NCBI GenBank assembly: GCA_016490735.1
Contig: JAEMWC010000256.1
Location: 489,501 to 553,500 of the forward strand
DNA: 64,000 nt
DNA from: Pachyseris speciosa
Lineage: Eukaryota > Cnidaria > Anthozoa > Scleractinia > Pachyseridae
Direction of reading: 5' to 3'
The notes below the pieces were generated by a model. That model was not told the DNA's origin, made no database searches, and saw only the letters and a program-made list of their open reading frames with translations. This document shows, in pieces, positions 12,525 through 24,466 of the stretch (its first letter is position 1; each line of letters opens with the position of its first letter). Position numbers and translations under genes: made by a program.

Positions 12525-12890
12525 TTAGCTTCATTTTCACTACTGGTTTAGTAATGTTCATAACTGCGATGATCAGTCACATATTTTATCATTAATCCGC
12601 AGTTCAAATATATGATTTTCATATTTTCATTCTCATATATTCACCACTCACGGGTATATTACGAACCAACAAAACGACCAGCTCCCAGATGGCTTGTTAG
12701 CTCAGTCGGTAGCTAGAGCGCTGCACCGGTATCGCAGAGGTCGTGCAAGCCTGAATTTTTTTCAGGCTTTATTTTCACTACTGCTTTAATAGTGTTCATA
12801 ACTGCGATGATAAGTCACATATTTAATCGTAAATCCGCAGTTCAAATATATGATTTTCATATACATTTATTCTCAGATAAAAATTTTATT
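12525..12890 (+). mobile_element. tRNA-derived SINE with duplicated tail
   Basis: A tRNA-like head with A box TTAGCTCAGTCGG lies at 12697-12709. The region expected to carry the B box is deleted: GAGGTCGTG runs straight into CAAGCCTGAATTTT. The downstream body (TTCATAACTGCGATGAT, CCGCAGTTCAAATATATG) is also present upstream at 12525-12640, so two copies or a partial duplication exist. Confidence 0.7.
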
Positions 12891-13457
12891 GAACCGTAGA
12901 TTGACTGAATTACAAGTTGCCTTTAATGCGGCAGATCTTTCGAACGTATTTTCTTCTTTCGACCTAGCAAATTGATACTATAGTTTTAAACTCTGCTAGA
13001 ATGTCGGATACTAAAGTTAAGCACATAATATTCTTTGGTTTTAAAGTAGATTTCTCTTCCCTTTGTTCAACTGATGCGCTTGTCAAATCTTCCTTGTTTA
13101 TAACAAAACGCAAAGTTTCCTTAACTTCTACTCTGATGGGGGCAGTCTCCAAATCCAACTGGAATGGTGTTCTTCATGCCACGGATGTACATATTATGGA
13201 CGGGTGAGACACTAAAAACGTGACAATTCATTATAGCCATGTGATCTGGACACGCCTTCCAGTTCGTTTCATGCACAACTTCTGTTACTCAACATGATCC
13301 ACACGTTAGTTCTAAGACACATCTGCTAAAAGGTGATGTACACCTTCCCTAAAGAAAGTGAGAGAACTTGGAGACGCTAAAGAGTCACTTGATCATTTCT
13401 GTGATAGTTGCCCGTCTAAGCGAGCTTTGATAAGAAGTTTTAGCTTTTGGCTAAGTT
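12891..13457. other. non-coding, copy of a dispersed repeat
   Basis: 13013-13110 matches 2686-2775. No gene is supported. Confidence 0.45.
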
Positions 13458-14097
13458 GGGGACTAACTTAACTACAGACTTAGCGTTGTTGCCAAAGGAT
13501 TTTTACGGATTGTATTTGTAAAACACGGTTTTTCGGTGTTTTTGTCACTATATTAGTGAAACGTGCGGAGAGGTGAAGATGTAAAATTTATAAATTGTTA
13601 TTGCGCATACGCAACTTGCACCAGGCCCCAAACGCGCTTTAGAGAGAAAAATCCCTAAAACTTGGAGAAAAATATGTGAAGTTCCGATTGTTTTGCCAAT
13701 CGGAAATATTCCAGCCCTACTAAGCAATTGCTGTTAACTTACATAACTGCAATGATAATGAGGAAATGGTATAAATTTGCGTGCTTATGACGTCATAAAT
13801 CTCACAAAACGCGATTTTTTTAAAAATCGATACGTAGAATTTTGCACCTCGGCGATCGTTAACCATTGGCACCATTTTCGATATCCAGAAGTGTACGCCA
13901 CTCGAGTTTTAGGTCTTTTTCTGTTCTGGTCACGTGACTTACCAAATATGGTTGTGACTTGAAAATCTTGTAAAACTTTTTGATTGTCAAAATATAGCCA
14001 GACAGCTTGCCTGTGCAAGTTAGGGTTTCCAAGATATGAGGGTTGGGAACTGTCCATACCAACACTGTTAGCTAACTTTGTAGTTAAGTTAGTCCCC
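13458..14097. mobile_element. MITE with GGGGACTAACTTAACTAC ends, copy 1
   Basis: Ends GGGGACTAACTTAACTAC and its inverse GTAGTTAAGTTAGTCCCC. The same element recurs at 51332-51984 with about the same length and high similarity. It carries no transposase. Confidence 0.85.
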
Positions 14098-14323
14098 CCC
14101 TAAAGTGCCTATGAAATAAAAAACAAGTTTGGTTTATATGTTTGTTCATATCGTTATTAAACCAAAAACCCGATTTGAAACGCCCCAAACCTTCTCCATG
14201 TAAGATTTTTCTGGCCTGAAAGTTTGCATTTGACCGATTTAGAGTGTCTCCATCTTGCGCTCGGTCAAACACTCAGATTACACCGGAAATGACGTACTTG
14301 CTGGTTCCACAGACATCAGCGTT

Positions 14324-14738
14324 ATGGCGGAGAAGGGAAGAAAGAAAGGTTGCATTAACTATTGCTCTGCCTGTGGACCAAATCTTGCAAATTGTGGCAA
14401 CAAGACTGGATCACCGGGAATTCCAATGCATTTCTTTCCCTGAAGAAAATTTGCAGAATAAATGGACTCGATTTGTCCGCCTTCATCGAAAAGAAAATAT
14501 CCCGGAGAAGAGCTCTTGTTTGTGTTTGAACAGTGGATTTCGAGGAAAGCTGTTTGAGCGCAATCGCGTCCTTGTGCAGATTGACAATGGTCAAACCATT
14601 GAGTTGAGGAGCAACCTAATTAAAGGCTCCATTCCCACCAACTATGTTCCCACTCAGGATACGGTGGTCCCTCTTAAGTCTCCTCTAAGTGACCGAAAGC
14701 GACGGAGACTAAGTGAGAACTTGGTATCATTGAAGTAA
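14324..14738 (+). pseudogene. THAP-type zinc-finger protein, frameshifted relic
   Basis: From ATG at 14324 the reading MAEKGRKKGCINYCSACG gives the first Cys pair of a C2CH THAP finger. It runs to GIPMHFFP, where a frameshift is needed to continue EENLQNKWTRFVRLHRKE, which holds the conserved Trp. PEKSSCLC follows, where the CSxHF signature should stand, but the His is lost. The remainder (ERNRVLVQIDNG, IKGSIPTNYVP) ends at a stop at 14736. THAP domains bind DNA and are typical of P-element and Kolobok transposases and their host derivatives. The frameshift and lost zinc ligand indicate a dead copy. Confidence 0.6.
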
Positions 14739-15904
14739 AAGATTTACCGCTTGTTACCGGTATTTGATATGTAGAGGACCGCAAATGACAAATATGTAAT
14801 ATGTTAGCTTCGTGCTTTCGTTGTTTGAGCAGTCCAGGCGTTCTTGGTTTGGAAACAGAATAAAGGAGAGCTAGTCATTTGTTTGTTCTGACTTAGGATG
14901 TTTTCATTTTCACACGGAGAAGACGAGTTTTCGTCACGTATTTTTGCATTGATGAAGTGTTCATTTTAAAATATATTTCGAAAACTGAACTGTGAATTTG
15001 TAGTAGCTGAAATTGAGAACAGTAAGTGGCCATCGTTTGCAAATATTATGTCGACTTAACGCAAATGTTATAGGGGGCTATGATTTGTGAATTTGTTTGC
15101 GTAAACAAGCGAGCTTGTTTCGGTTTAATTTGTAGCGCGTGTTCATGTCGAATAACGCTATCAATTGTGTGCCTATGAAGCGAAATTTGTTTCTTGCTAA
15201 TTTTAAAATTTACCCCCCAAAACGCAAGAATCTCAAAATTTGAGGTGCTTGTGATTAAAATTGTTGATTTTACGAGCGTTTGAAGTTGGGCTATTTTGCC
15301 TCTAAAAATGGTCAGGGGTCTGGGTCGTGTTTATTCGCGAAATTCTATGATGTGACGTCATTTTAGGTACAAAAATGTGTTTGCGCTTATGAATTATAGT
15401 GAAATGGTTGGAATACTTGTCCCCAAAATTACGTCAAAATTACGTCACAGCTATTGTCACGTGTCTTTTTGGCCACGCGATTCAATTTTGGAATGTTGAG
15501 TTTTATGGATTAAACTTTAAAATTAGCGAGAAACTAATTTCGCTTCATAAGCACTTTAAAGAACGAAAAATGTTACACATGTAGCGCATGCTTTCACATC
15601 GAATCACGCTATCAATTATTGTGAATTCGGTTTATTGGCTTAAAGAACGAAGAATATTATCCATGTAGCGCCTGTTTTTATGTCGAATCGCGGTATCAAT
15701 TATTGTGAATTCATTTTGATGTTTTAATTACCTTCGAGTAAATTTACTCATTTCGGCGCTTGTTTCGGTTTAATGGCTTAAAGAACGAAGAATATTACAG
15801 ACCTTGCGAATGTGTTTTCATGTCGAATCACGCCGATTGTGAATTTATTTTGATGTTGCATACCGCGCAGAAGTCTAAGTAGAATTAAACACTTGCTGCG
15901 TACG

Positions 15905-16183
15905 GCTTAGCCGGCTAGGTGGTAAATTATTCGAGTGGCAGGGTATTCTGCAGCGAAGCCGTCCTTCGAATCTGCTTTGCAGACCTGCTGCAGATAGACC
16001 ATCGTCATCCGCTTCCGTATCTTCTTCTTCTTCATCGCCTGTATGGGAAAGTGGCTCTTTGGCGTATTGTTAGACATGTCCAACCACTTCCATTTCATCC
16101 GGTGTTTCGCTTTGTAATTCTTCTTCGCTGGAATTAGACGTATTCGAGTCCACAGAAGACAAAATATCGTCACTTTCGGACAT
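15905..16183 (-). pseudogene. acidic N-terminal relic resembling the P2X7-tail-like proteins found in cnidarian transposons
   Basis: On the minus strand ATG at 16183 opens MSESDDILSSVDSNTSNSS and an acidic stretch ending MEVVGHV then stop. A second frame continues with KEPLSHTGDEEEEDTEADDD and LSAAGLQSRFEG. I associate this acidic lead followed by LQxRFEG with the domain related to the C-terminal tail of P2X7 receptors in invertebrate repeats. The cysteine core of that domain is not visible, so the assignment is weak. It lies inside the TTAA element next to the THAP relic, in the opposite orientation. Confidence 0.35.
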
Positions 16184-16488
16184 GGTTGCCACTTTCCAAC
16201 GAACGACTATCAACTATAATCTTAACAAAATCTCGACCGAACCTTGCGGAGCTCACTGAATCGCAAGAGAGATGAGGTGTAAACAACTCTTTAGAACCAC
16301 CAACTACGTCATCAATGTGAAACTCGTCACCAGTCTCCGAAGACACCATTTTGGCTTTTTGAGGCAACTTGGACAGTAAAAAATCTAATTTTCTTTTCTA
16401 TACGTAAAATTCCATCTGCCATTCTTGAAAAAGGACTTTTAGACCTGTTAATTTGTGCAAAATTTTTTTTAATTTCATAGGCACTTTA

Positions 16489-17615
16489 AGGTTAACACAT
16501 TTTCACAAGTCAAGCTTTTCTCTATTATTAACATACAGAAGTCAATCCACCCTAGCCGTCAAATTTTTCGGGCTAATTTTATCTGCGTAGATGCCATCGG
16601 CCACCTTTTGAGAAACTCTTCGTCAAAGTCAAAACTGGAACTTGCTAATCAGACAGTCACCTTCGTATATGGTTCGACTTTATTCTTTCGTTCCCGGGTA
16701 TGGATGGTGTGTGGTTTGGCCGTTCGTTTGGCTGTTGTAAGTAGTCCATCGCCCGCATGATGTGAACTGAAATCGATTCAGCGATTATAATCTTGGAAAT
16801 TCTGTTTGACTAATAAAGAGTGAATTAAAGTGGCACGCTCAGTATACATTTACAGGAATCGTTGCTGCTGAATTAATGGAAATGGCGCAAAGATTCTAAA
16901 TACCCGATGGAGCTGTTAATTAGTTGCTGTAGGATATTCTTCTTGCTGGACCTAAATTCACGACATTTGTTCAATGAACAGCTGAACTGTTCTTTTAAAT
17001 AGACATTCGAAACTACCTCGTTTTCTTCGAACAAGTTTTACTGCTACCGCCCTGATGGGTCAAACTTTGCTCTAATGTCATTATTTATGTGCTGAGGCGG
17101 TCGCTTCGTGGAATCGCCCGTTCGTCCAAGCATTCCGGTTTGAAATGAATGTTGGAAATATTTATGAGCTGAAACTTGCGCTAAACCGTACTGGAAATGG
17201 GATCAAATCCGTTTAATTTAAAAGTTTATTTTTAAGATAGAATTAACCCAGTCGACGCAATTTGTTACAGAAACTACAGTAAAAGCTGGTACAGAAATGG
17301 ACGAATATAACCGTTCTTCTAATATTCCGGAAAGTCAAGACAACCTAGTGATCGAGAAGTATACTAATTTCGGAAATTCTTCCCAGCGAAATCCAGTTGC
17401 ACGTACTCGATTTTGGACCCAGAGTTGGCTAGACTATAGAATGCAGGCGATTGAATAACAGTAAAGTCAATTGTGATATGCTTCTTCAAGAACCTCCGAC
17501 ACATGTAAAGTGAGGTGGACCAAAGCGGCCCCGTATTAATTCTACAGTTGCTCACTGAAATCCCCGATATTTTCGGCCGAATGATATGAGCCCCTCCAGT
17601 AAAGAAAGGACGTTG
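16489..17615. other. no gene seen
   Basis: AT-rich. A minus-strand open frame covers 17364-17696 but starts inside the neighbouring MITE and shows no domain. Confidence 0.5.
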
Positions 17616-17985
17616 ACCGTATTTACTGATTATTAACGCCGCCCTCGAGTTAACGCCGCAGGTGAAAGCAAAAGTACCAATAAACGCCACACCCAATCAG
17701 AAGAAAGGGGCATTTATTCGAGGATTGTAAGAAAAAAAGACAAGTGCACGTACAGGCCAGTCAATTACAATTCTATCTCATCAAAAAAGAGGCGACATAT
17801 TGGAACTTTATTAAATTTTGAGCATGTCCGATCCGGCATTTAATCAAGGGTGGTATTTATTCGAGGGTGGCGTTTACTTCAAAATCATCTTTCTAATGAC
17901 AACAATTACGGTAGATCATTTGCAAATATTTTTTAAAAGAGAAACGTTTAACTGCCGCGGCGTTTAATCGAGTAAAAAATACGGT
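17616..17985. mobile_element. MITE with ACCGTATTTACT ends
   Basis: The left end ACCGTATTTACTGATT plus AACGCCGCC matches the inverse of the right end (CGGCGTTTAATCGAGTAAA then ATACGGT). It is about 370 bp long with no coding capacity. Confidence 0.75.
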
Positions 17986-19209
17986 ATACCCAGGATTCTA
18001 TAGCTTTCCTCAATTTCATTTCTTTGCGTAAAACGAGACAACGAGAGATGTCTTAAGTAAACATTGCTGGGTGACAAGCGCAGTTGAAATAACGAATTTG
18101 TGCCGACTTGGCAGCATTACAAAGTTAAGAATATCATAAAATGTTCAACGACTAAATGGCAGTTATATAAGAGGCAGATATTTTTTAACTGAGAGGAAAT
18201 TTATGTGATATTTATTGAAACCAAACTACGTTGACTTCCAGTTTTGAATTTGGGTGATTAAGGTGTGACATCAGACCTATTTGTCACATTTTATGGTTTC
18301 CGTTTTGGTTCACTTTTTCACAATGACCCTAATAAATGTACAAAACATTTTAGTAATCGAAAACCTACATTTCAAATATTATCTTTCTCTGTTTCTTTTA
18401 TTATCCACAGGTATATTTTCCACTTAATTTTAAAACCATACAGTCATTAAAATGCATAAAAGCTACTGGGATCCTTGTGAAAAGGAGCCCATCACTGCTG
18501 TGGATTAATTGGGAGAAATAGGGTATCGCATACAATTTGTTGCACATAGTGATAGGGAGAGTATGAAAATCAAAATTATTGTTTAGAAAAAAAAAATCAA
18601 TCTTTAAGTCTTCGCAACTACAGTTGTACTTTTAGCCATGGGAGAAGCTTCTATTTCTGGGGAAAAATGCCACGCCGAGATAAGTGTATTGTGAAGCCTA
18701 AGCCATTTATAAAGAAAATGTTTCACTTATTGATTCACGGTTTTATTTTTGGAAACTTAACGGTTACGTTTTCCGATGGGTAATTTTTAATAACCACTTT
18801 TCTCAATAATTTTGAACAATATCAATATGTTTTTGAAGGCCGGAAACACTGCGTGGTATCATCTGCATACAAAAACAGGTAATTCTTTGTAAAACTGGCA
18901 TGTGTTGCGTCCCATATTTCCATGAGCTCGCCACGGATTCTTCTGAAACTTTCCGATATACTAAATTCGGCATGATAAATTGATCTATGGAGGTGGCGTT
19001 CTGTTTGCACGAAAAACACGAAAACGTGTTGGTATTGCGTGACATCGTCGAAGTATTCCATTGCATGCCACATGGCTCAGCGCTCGCGGTATGAGTTTGC
19101 AAAAACTCTATGGATTGGATCCAGGAAAAGTTGCGTAAGGGAAGGATTATTTTCTAAGCATTCAGTAAATTGGCTTTAACCTCGTTGTTGATACCGCCGT
19201 TGTAAAAAA
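17986..19209. other. no recognised gene; one unexplained open frame
   Basis: A minus-strand open frame of 83 codons (18822-19073, starting MWHAMEYFDDVTQ) has mixed, protein-like composition but no motif I recognise. The rest shows nothing supportable. Confidence 0.35.
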
Positions 19210-21372
19210 CAGGGTTTGAATGTACAATTCGGCGATCAACATATCGTAACCGTCAAAAGATTAGTTAGGTCAAATTTCAAAATATACCCATGCGTTGCTT
19301 AAGATTGCGAGTAGACGCCTCCAAATTTAAAAGTCTAGCTTCTTCTACTTAAAAACAGGATAACAAAGCAAACTAAAGCAACGAAAACAAGTATTCCGGT
19401 GAAGGAAAGCCACATGTTAAGAGCTGCCGTTTGTTGATGTCTCATTGACATGAAAGGTCAAAAGGTCGCTCATTTTACTCAAGTGACCTGTTTTGAATAT
19501 ACTCTCAGAATTCGCCGTTTTATTTACCCCAATTTTTTTCGCGACCAATGTGTAGTTGAAATGATTGTTCTTTCCCGGAGTATAGTCTTCTTGGGTAAAG
19601 CCATGTACCAGAGTGCATTTTATGAGCGTTGAATATTACCTAAATTCGGTTGTCGAAAGCTTATTTGCAGGGCGTAAATTTTAAAATTCCGTCAAAAATT
19701 GCAGTTAATCTTTTATTTAAATTTGACGCCGTTAATAACCAAAGGCAATAAGATATTTCGACTTCCTGGGTTAATCTTTTCATGAACGCTCTCAATATAT
19801 AAACAGGAGGTTTCGGAAAATTCCCGATTTCAGCGTTGATTTTGGCTGCCGCTATGCGCAAAATACAAAAAAAGTGCATAAAAAAAAAATAAATAAAAAC
19901 CTTAAACGACCGGAAACATATATTTTTAGAACTAGTTCACTTTGGCCTTTATTTTGGCAGAGTTTGAGTTTCCATAGTCTTAGTCGGTCCTCACAGCAAA
20001 CTGCTCTTAAGATACCAAGGAATAGAATCATTGAATTGTTGCCTTATTTTCTTTCCCAAACTATAGGCTTAAACAATTTCATCAGTCGGCTGATTCAAAA
20101 TAAAAAGCTAGCGCCGATGCTTCCGAAATTAGAAATGATTTGCGACTCTCACACTGTTTATTGATAGTTCTCTCTAACATCACTTTTTCGCATTCGAAAA
20201 AAGACATACTAGAGCTGTTGTTGGCCGAAACTAAACTAAACTTGGCCGAGAAAAATAACTTGTCTATGTTGCTCAAAACTGACGTCCAAAACTCTCTATC
20301 ATATCGTAGTTTTCAGTTCACATCTCTAGATGTAAAGATCTGGAAGCTGACATGCATGCTGGTACTGCTAAAGGGTTTCTCGCAAATCCCGGCCTTTGAT
20401 GCAGTAAATTTCAATTGAGCTCATGTTAATCTAGTCGCTACTTCTAGGTACTATATTGGTGATTTTTTAAATTTTATTTTAATACATTACCTCGGCTAGA
20501 AATGTGATATCTTGTTTCCGAAATCTAATATCCGATAAACACTTGTTCTCCAGCACTGATTTGTTGACGTATTCAGTTTGTACAACAGCAAAAAATCTAC
20601 ATCGGTCATATAATCATAAAAATGGCTGAACGCGAAGGAATATTTCGAGAGAAGTTGGTGTTAACTGCTTCCAATGGCTGTTATTGCAGTTGAGCGCATA
20701 CAAATTTCTTTTGTTTAAATCTACATGCAAAAGAGGCTCATGGGTCAATACAATACAGAATGACCCATTAGCCTCGTTTGTGTGTTAAAACCGCTGATAA
20801 CTGCAATAACAGCCATTTCACTCCACAACCGCCGGTCCTCTCCCCAGTATTTTCTCGGTTTTTCCGTCGCCGTTGCCGTTCCCGTCGTCGATGCTTTAAG
20901 TCCCCACTATGGATTATTACTCAATGCATTGTGACAAAGTTCAAATATGGTAATAGTGCGCTCAATATTCGTCGTGCGTACTCAACAGATATACTACGAT
21001 ATAGGTAATTTTGTGTGTCGCGGAGAAAAATGGCGGTTTTTCAAGCTTTTTTTGCAATAAACGCAGAAAATTTTGCTTTGTCATTCATTTGTTGAATGAT
21101 AAACAATTATCCTGCTCAATCTTATCACTAATCATTTGTGTTTTCTTGGTATATGAACTCGCCTTACCGTGTCTTGAACATATTCAATTTACTGGTCATA
21201 TAAGAAATTTGCCGTAAATTAGAAAGCCGCGCGTGTTTTTCACGAGTACAACTACAAGTTTTGTACAAATGTTTTATTCCATTTTACCATCGTGCGAACA
21301 AGGGCCTCGTTAGGTGCTTAAAAATGTTAAACGCTGTTCATTTGTGTCAAGCTTTTCCCCTTGTTTTTGCAG

Positions 21373-21683
21373 CATCATGTGAAAGCAGTCCTGTTGGGAT
21401 CGCAGACGGATTCATTTACATAACTGCTTCATCTGAGCATAATGCCAGTACACCAGCCAATAATGGCCGATTGAATTACAGAGCAGGATCATCATGGTGT
21501 GCATCTACAAGTGACAGTAATCCATATCTACAGATTGATCTACAGACACTTCACATCATCTGTGCTGTGTCCATTCAGGGGAATGCACAAGGAGATCAGT
21601 GGGTGAAGACCTACACCCTACAGTCATCCACAGATGCGACAACTTGGAAAGATTATAAGGAAGATGGTCAAATTAACAAAAAG
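21373..21683 (+). CDS. F5/8 type C (discoidin) domain 1, first exon
   Basis: This exon is 311 bp, with acceptor TTGTTTTTGCAG before 21373 (phase 1) and donor GTAGCT at 21684 (phase 0). It encodes about 104 residues beginning SCESSPVGIADG. It carries the discoidin core YLQIDLQTLHIICAVSIQG and then WVKTYTLQSSTDATTW, which match the family's WLQIDLG and WVxxYxLQxSxDGxxW strands. Discoidin domains are extracellular beta-barrels that bind glycans or lipids. An ATG-opened reading through the upstream intron exists, but the splice site and phase agree with all sister exons, so I start at the acceptor. It is followed in phase by 23837. Confidence 0.9.
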
Positions 21684-23836
21684 GTAGCTTGAGATATTCG
21701 TGTATGTGCGCTGGATTAATTTTTTTCTTTTTCTTTTTTTATGTAGTAAATGTTGAACCTGTTTGAGACACATTGGGCCTTAAGCTTTTTGTGCTTTTTT
21801 TTTTAAACCAAATATTGACTTTCGTACGGTGTAAAAGTTAAAACATCTAGCCAACATCTGTAACGTGACGGAGCTAGTGGGGGCCGTTTGGGGATGTCAA
21901 CAAGGACTTCCAGCGGTTCAAATTCCCACTGCTCCCCCCAAACCAGATAAACTCTTATATTTTTCGAGTCTGTATGGTTTTGGGGGACGCAACCTCAAAA
22001 TTAGAGACGTACGTTTGTATGGATTTTGAACTATGTTTTAAAGTCCATAACTTGGTCTCTGTTTAACCTAAAAGCATCCAACTTGGACAATTGGCCAATC
22101 TAAAGCTCAATCTTATTTTATTATTATTATTTTTTTTATCTGGTGGTGTAAATTTGTCGACTTGTTTAAATTTGAAACTCGCCCCAGTTCCCTGTGCAAC
22201 TCCCAAATGGCCAATAGCACTTGACGTCTAGACCTGTCTAGACTCTTCATCTTGTGTGGAGAATGGTAGCAAATCCATGCCTGACATAGTAGGAGTTCAC
22301 ATAGTGGACATGAAATAAAACGGTTCATTTAATTGGGCTTCGTTTTAAACTACACAATAAACGATTCAGGACGCCAGTACTACAGTTACTTTGCCTTTAC
22401 CTTTTATTTGTAATAACTTACATTCTTTTGAATCGCCGGTATCAAGTAATTGCACTTTATTAGCCCGTGGTGGGGAATGGGCGAGCGTACGCACCCGGTC
22501 CACTGCCCCCCCCCCCCCCCCACCCTTCCCTAGGGACATCAACATTACTTTTGCGTAATGAATCGAATTTGAAGCCAAAATTAGGAATGGTGTTTCCTTA
22601 AAATTTTCTCACTTAAACTCCTTTGTACCTCATTTGGTGTCCTGTCTGGTTTCTAGGTCGATTTGAAGCGATTTCGTGGAGTTTCTGTTCCAAAAGCTTC
22701 TCTCTTTATTACGTGATGCGCGCCGGTGTTTACGTTACAAAGGTCAACACAAATCGTAGAGTTTGGAATACTTGTGCATAAATCGCCTTTCGATAATAGT
22801 GCCACGTCCGGCTGCACCTCAAGCTACGAAATTCCTGGTAGTCGCAAATTTACATGGCTATATGTCATCAAGTCGTGACTGATGCTTAGCTACAATTTTA
22901 TCGAAAAGTACCCAAGTGAATAATTATCAAACACGCCCTGTCGCACCTAAACAGTTGTTGCCTTATTGCGAACCTAGAAGGGACGAAAACCCGCAGGCCT
23001 TAAGAGAATTGGACCACCTTATTTACTCTTACTTTTTAATATAAGTACAAAGCTTTGAGTAATACTGAATAAAAAATAGTCCCAGCAAGGATAAGATAAA
23101 ATGAGAGTTTGTCTTTATTCGTCCACGTTTTTGTAACCGAACGTTGCTTTCCACGAACTCAATCAATGCGAGGCTGCTTTTGCAGTAAAGAGAAAAACTG
23201 TTAACTTGTAATTTTTATTGCTTTTCAATCGACTTGGATTTTATTTTTATTTGAATCAAAGAAGTTTACTGGTATGTAGCTTGTCTAATATTTACGCATC
23301 ATCCACTCTGGGGTCAAAATAAAGATTCCCCTAATTTGATCGGCCAAAGACGGGTCGTGTCCAAGCGAAAACCATGTTTGAACGGACAATGTGACCTCCA
23401 CCTGCTGCCCGTTAGTAACTTCAAACCCTGTAAGTACATCCATTCATAAAAAAAGGAAAAAAAAAACTAGAAATTTTATTTATTTAGCCCAGGATACCTT
23501 AAATCTTGTTATTGTTATATAATTGGGTGACTGCTACTCGTACGTGCTCTGTGGTAGTGCCACATAGTAGCTTTTAGATCGACATTTTTTTGGATAAGAG
23601 AGTCAGTCAAAGTGTCATTTGTGTCAAGGGCGTCGCTAATGTTTTTAAGTAGGTGGGGATGTGCAAAAAGTAGCAGGGGTATCCAGCTGTTGTGGTAAAG
23701 TCAATATGTTGTTTAGCCATCGAAGTATCCGGGGGTCAGGACCCAGTCCCGGTCCTGAAGTCCTGTGTGTGATATTATTTTATTGACATGTTACGGCCTG
23801 ATTTGCATTTTACGTGTTTTTATTTGTATTAAATAG

Positions 23837-23984
23837 AGCTTCATTGGAAACTATGACAGGAACTCAGCTGTTAAGCATATTTTGTACAATGGAATTGCTG
23901 CGAGATACTTCCGTCTTATTGTTGACAGCAATCATAACGGAGCTTGTTTACGAATTGAAGTATTTGGAGTGCCAAGGATCAAAG
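23837..23984 (+). CDS. F5/8 type C domain 1, second exon
   Basis: This exon is 148 bp, with acceptor TTAAATAG (phase 0) and donor GTATGT at 23985 (phase 1). It encodes SFIGNYDRNSAVKH and then IAARYFRLIVDSNHNGACL and RIEVFGV. These correspond to the family's FxGNxDxNxxV, ARYIRxxP and LRxELxG strands, so the two exons together make one complete discoidin domain of about 153 residues. The terminal Cys seen in many discoidin domains is missing. The frame used is not the ATG-opened one. The flanking intron phases make it a symmetrical 1-1 module with the previous exon. Confidence 0.9.
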
Positions 23985-24041
23985 GTATGTAAAGTTTGAT
24001 TTTGCGTGATTACTGCCACATTACAGCTGCTGTCTTTTTCT

Positions 24042-24466
24042 ACATACATACACACACACACACATACATACATACATACATACATACATACATACATACA
24101 TACATACATACATACATACATACATACATTGAGAGTAGCTTGTGCAGCTGATATCTCTGAGCATTTAATCATCAGATGAGAGATAGACCACCACACCGGG
24201 AACTATGTCCCCGACTCTTTTCAGTGTGTCGGTTCTTTTACGTCCCACAGTATTTATTATGAAGAGTTGTGAGATGGGGCCTACGGTTTATCGTCCTTAT
24301 CCGAGTAGACTAGAAAGTCTAACCATTTGCAGATGTTGTTACAAAGGCAGCACTTTCTCCTCAATTATTTGAAGACCCCGAGTGTTGGTCCGACCGGTGT
24401 TTGAACCCGCGACCTCCCGCACGCTAGTCCGGTGCTCTACCTCTGAGCTAATCGGTCGGCGGTATA
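24042..24466 (-). mobile_element. tRNA-derived SINE with (TGTA)n tail, private to copy A
   Basis: The minus-strand head from 24466 has A box TTAGCTCAGAGG (24440-24451) and B box GGGTTCAAAC (24399-24408). A body containing GTGTCGGTTCTTTTACGTCC follows (inverse, about 24217-24245), ending in a long tetranucleotide repeat (24042-24129). The equivalent intron of copy B (near 52275) lacks it, so it inserted after the duplication or was lost from B. Lying antisense in an intron, it should be spliced out. Confidence 0.85.

Larger units (their letters stand above)
14105..16484. mobile_element. TTAA-type DNA transposon with THAP and acidic-protein relics
   Basis: Terminal inverted repeats AGTGCCTATGAAAT lie at both ends, followed on the right by TTAA and preceded on the left by CTAA (one mismatch). 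A THAP-like relic on the + strand and an acidic relic on the - strand face each other inside. TTAA target plus a THAP domain is consistent with a Kolobok-type element; this is inference. Confidence 0.65.

Noticed and set aside
14355..14594. Minus-strand frame opposite the THAP relic
   Set aside because: It is the antisense shadow of the THAP reading and has no domain.
20636..20690. Short reading MAEREGIFREKL conserved in both duplicates (also near 44424)
   Set aside because: In copy A it hits a stop soon after, the frames differ downstream, and no splice partner was found. Conservation is explained by the recent duplication.
21261..21692. ATG-opened frame running from the intron into the F5/8C-1 exon, with MLNAVHLCQAFPLVFAAS as a possible signal peptide (also open in copy B)
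   Set aside because: A polypyrimidine tract and AG lie exactly at the domain start in phase 1, as in all sister exons, and copy B lacks the inner Met. It is kept only as a minor alternative.
23814..23999. Frame MFLFVLNRASLETMTGTQ over the second F5/8C exon
   Set aside because: It is an out-of-frame shadow; the phase-0 reading gives clear discoidin strands and correct splice phases. The same applies to 52045-52230.
23948..24196. Frame with repeated VCMY
   Set aside because: It is a translation of the tetranucleotide tail of the SINE.
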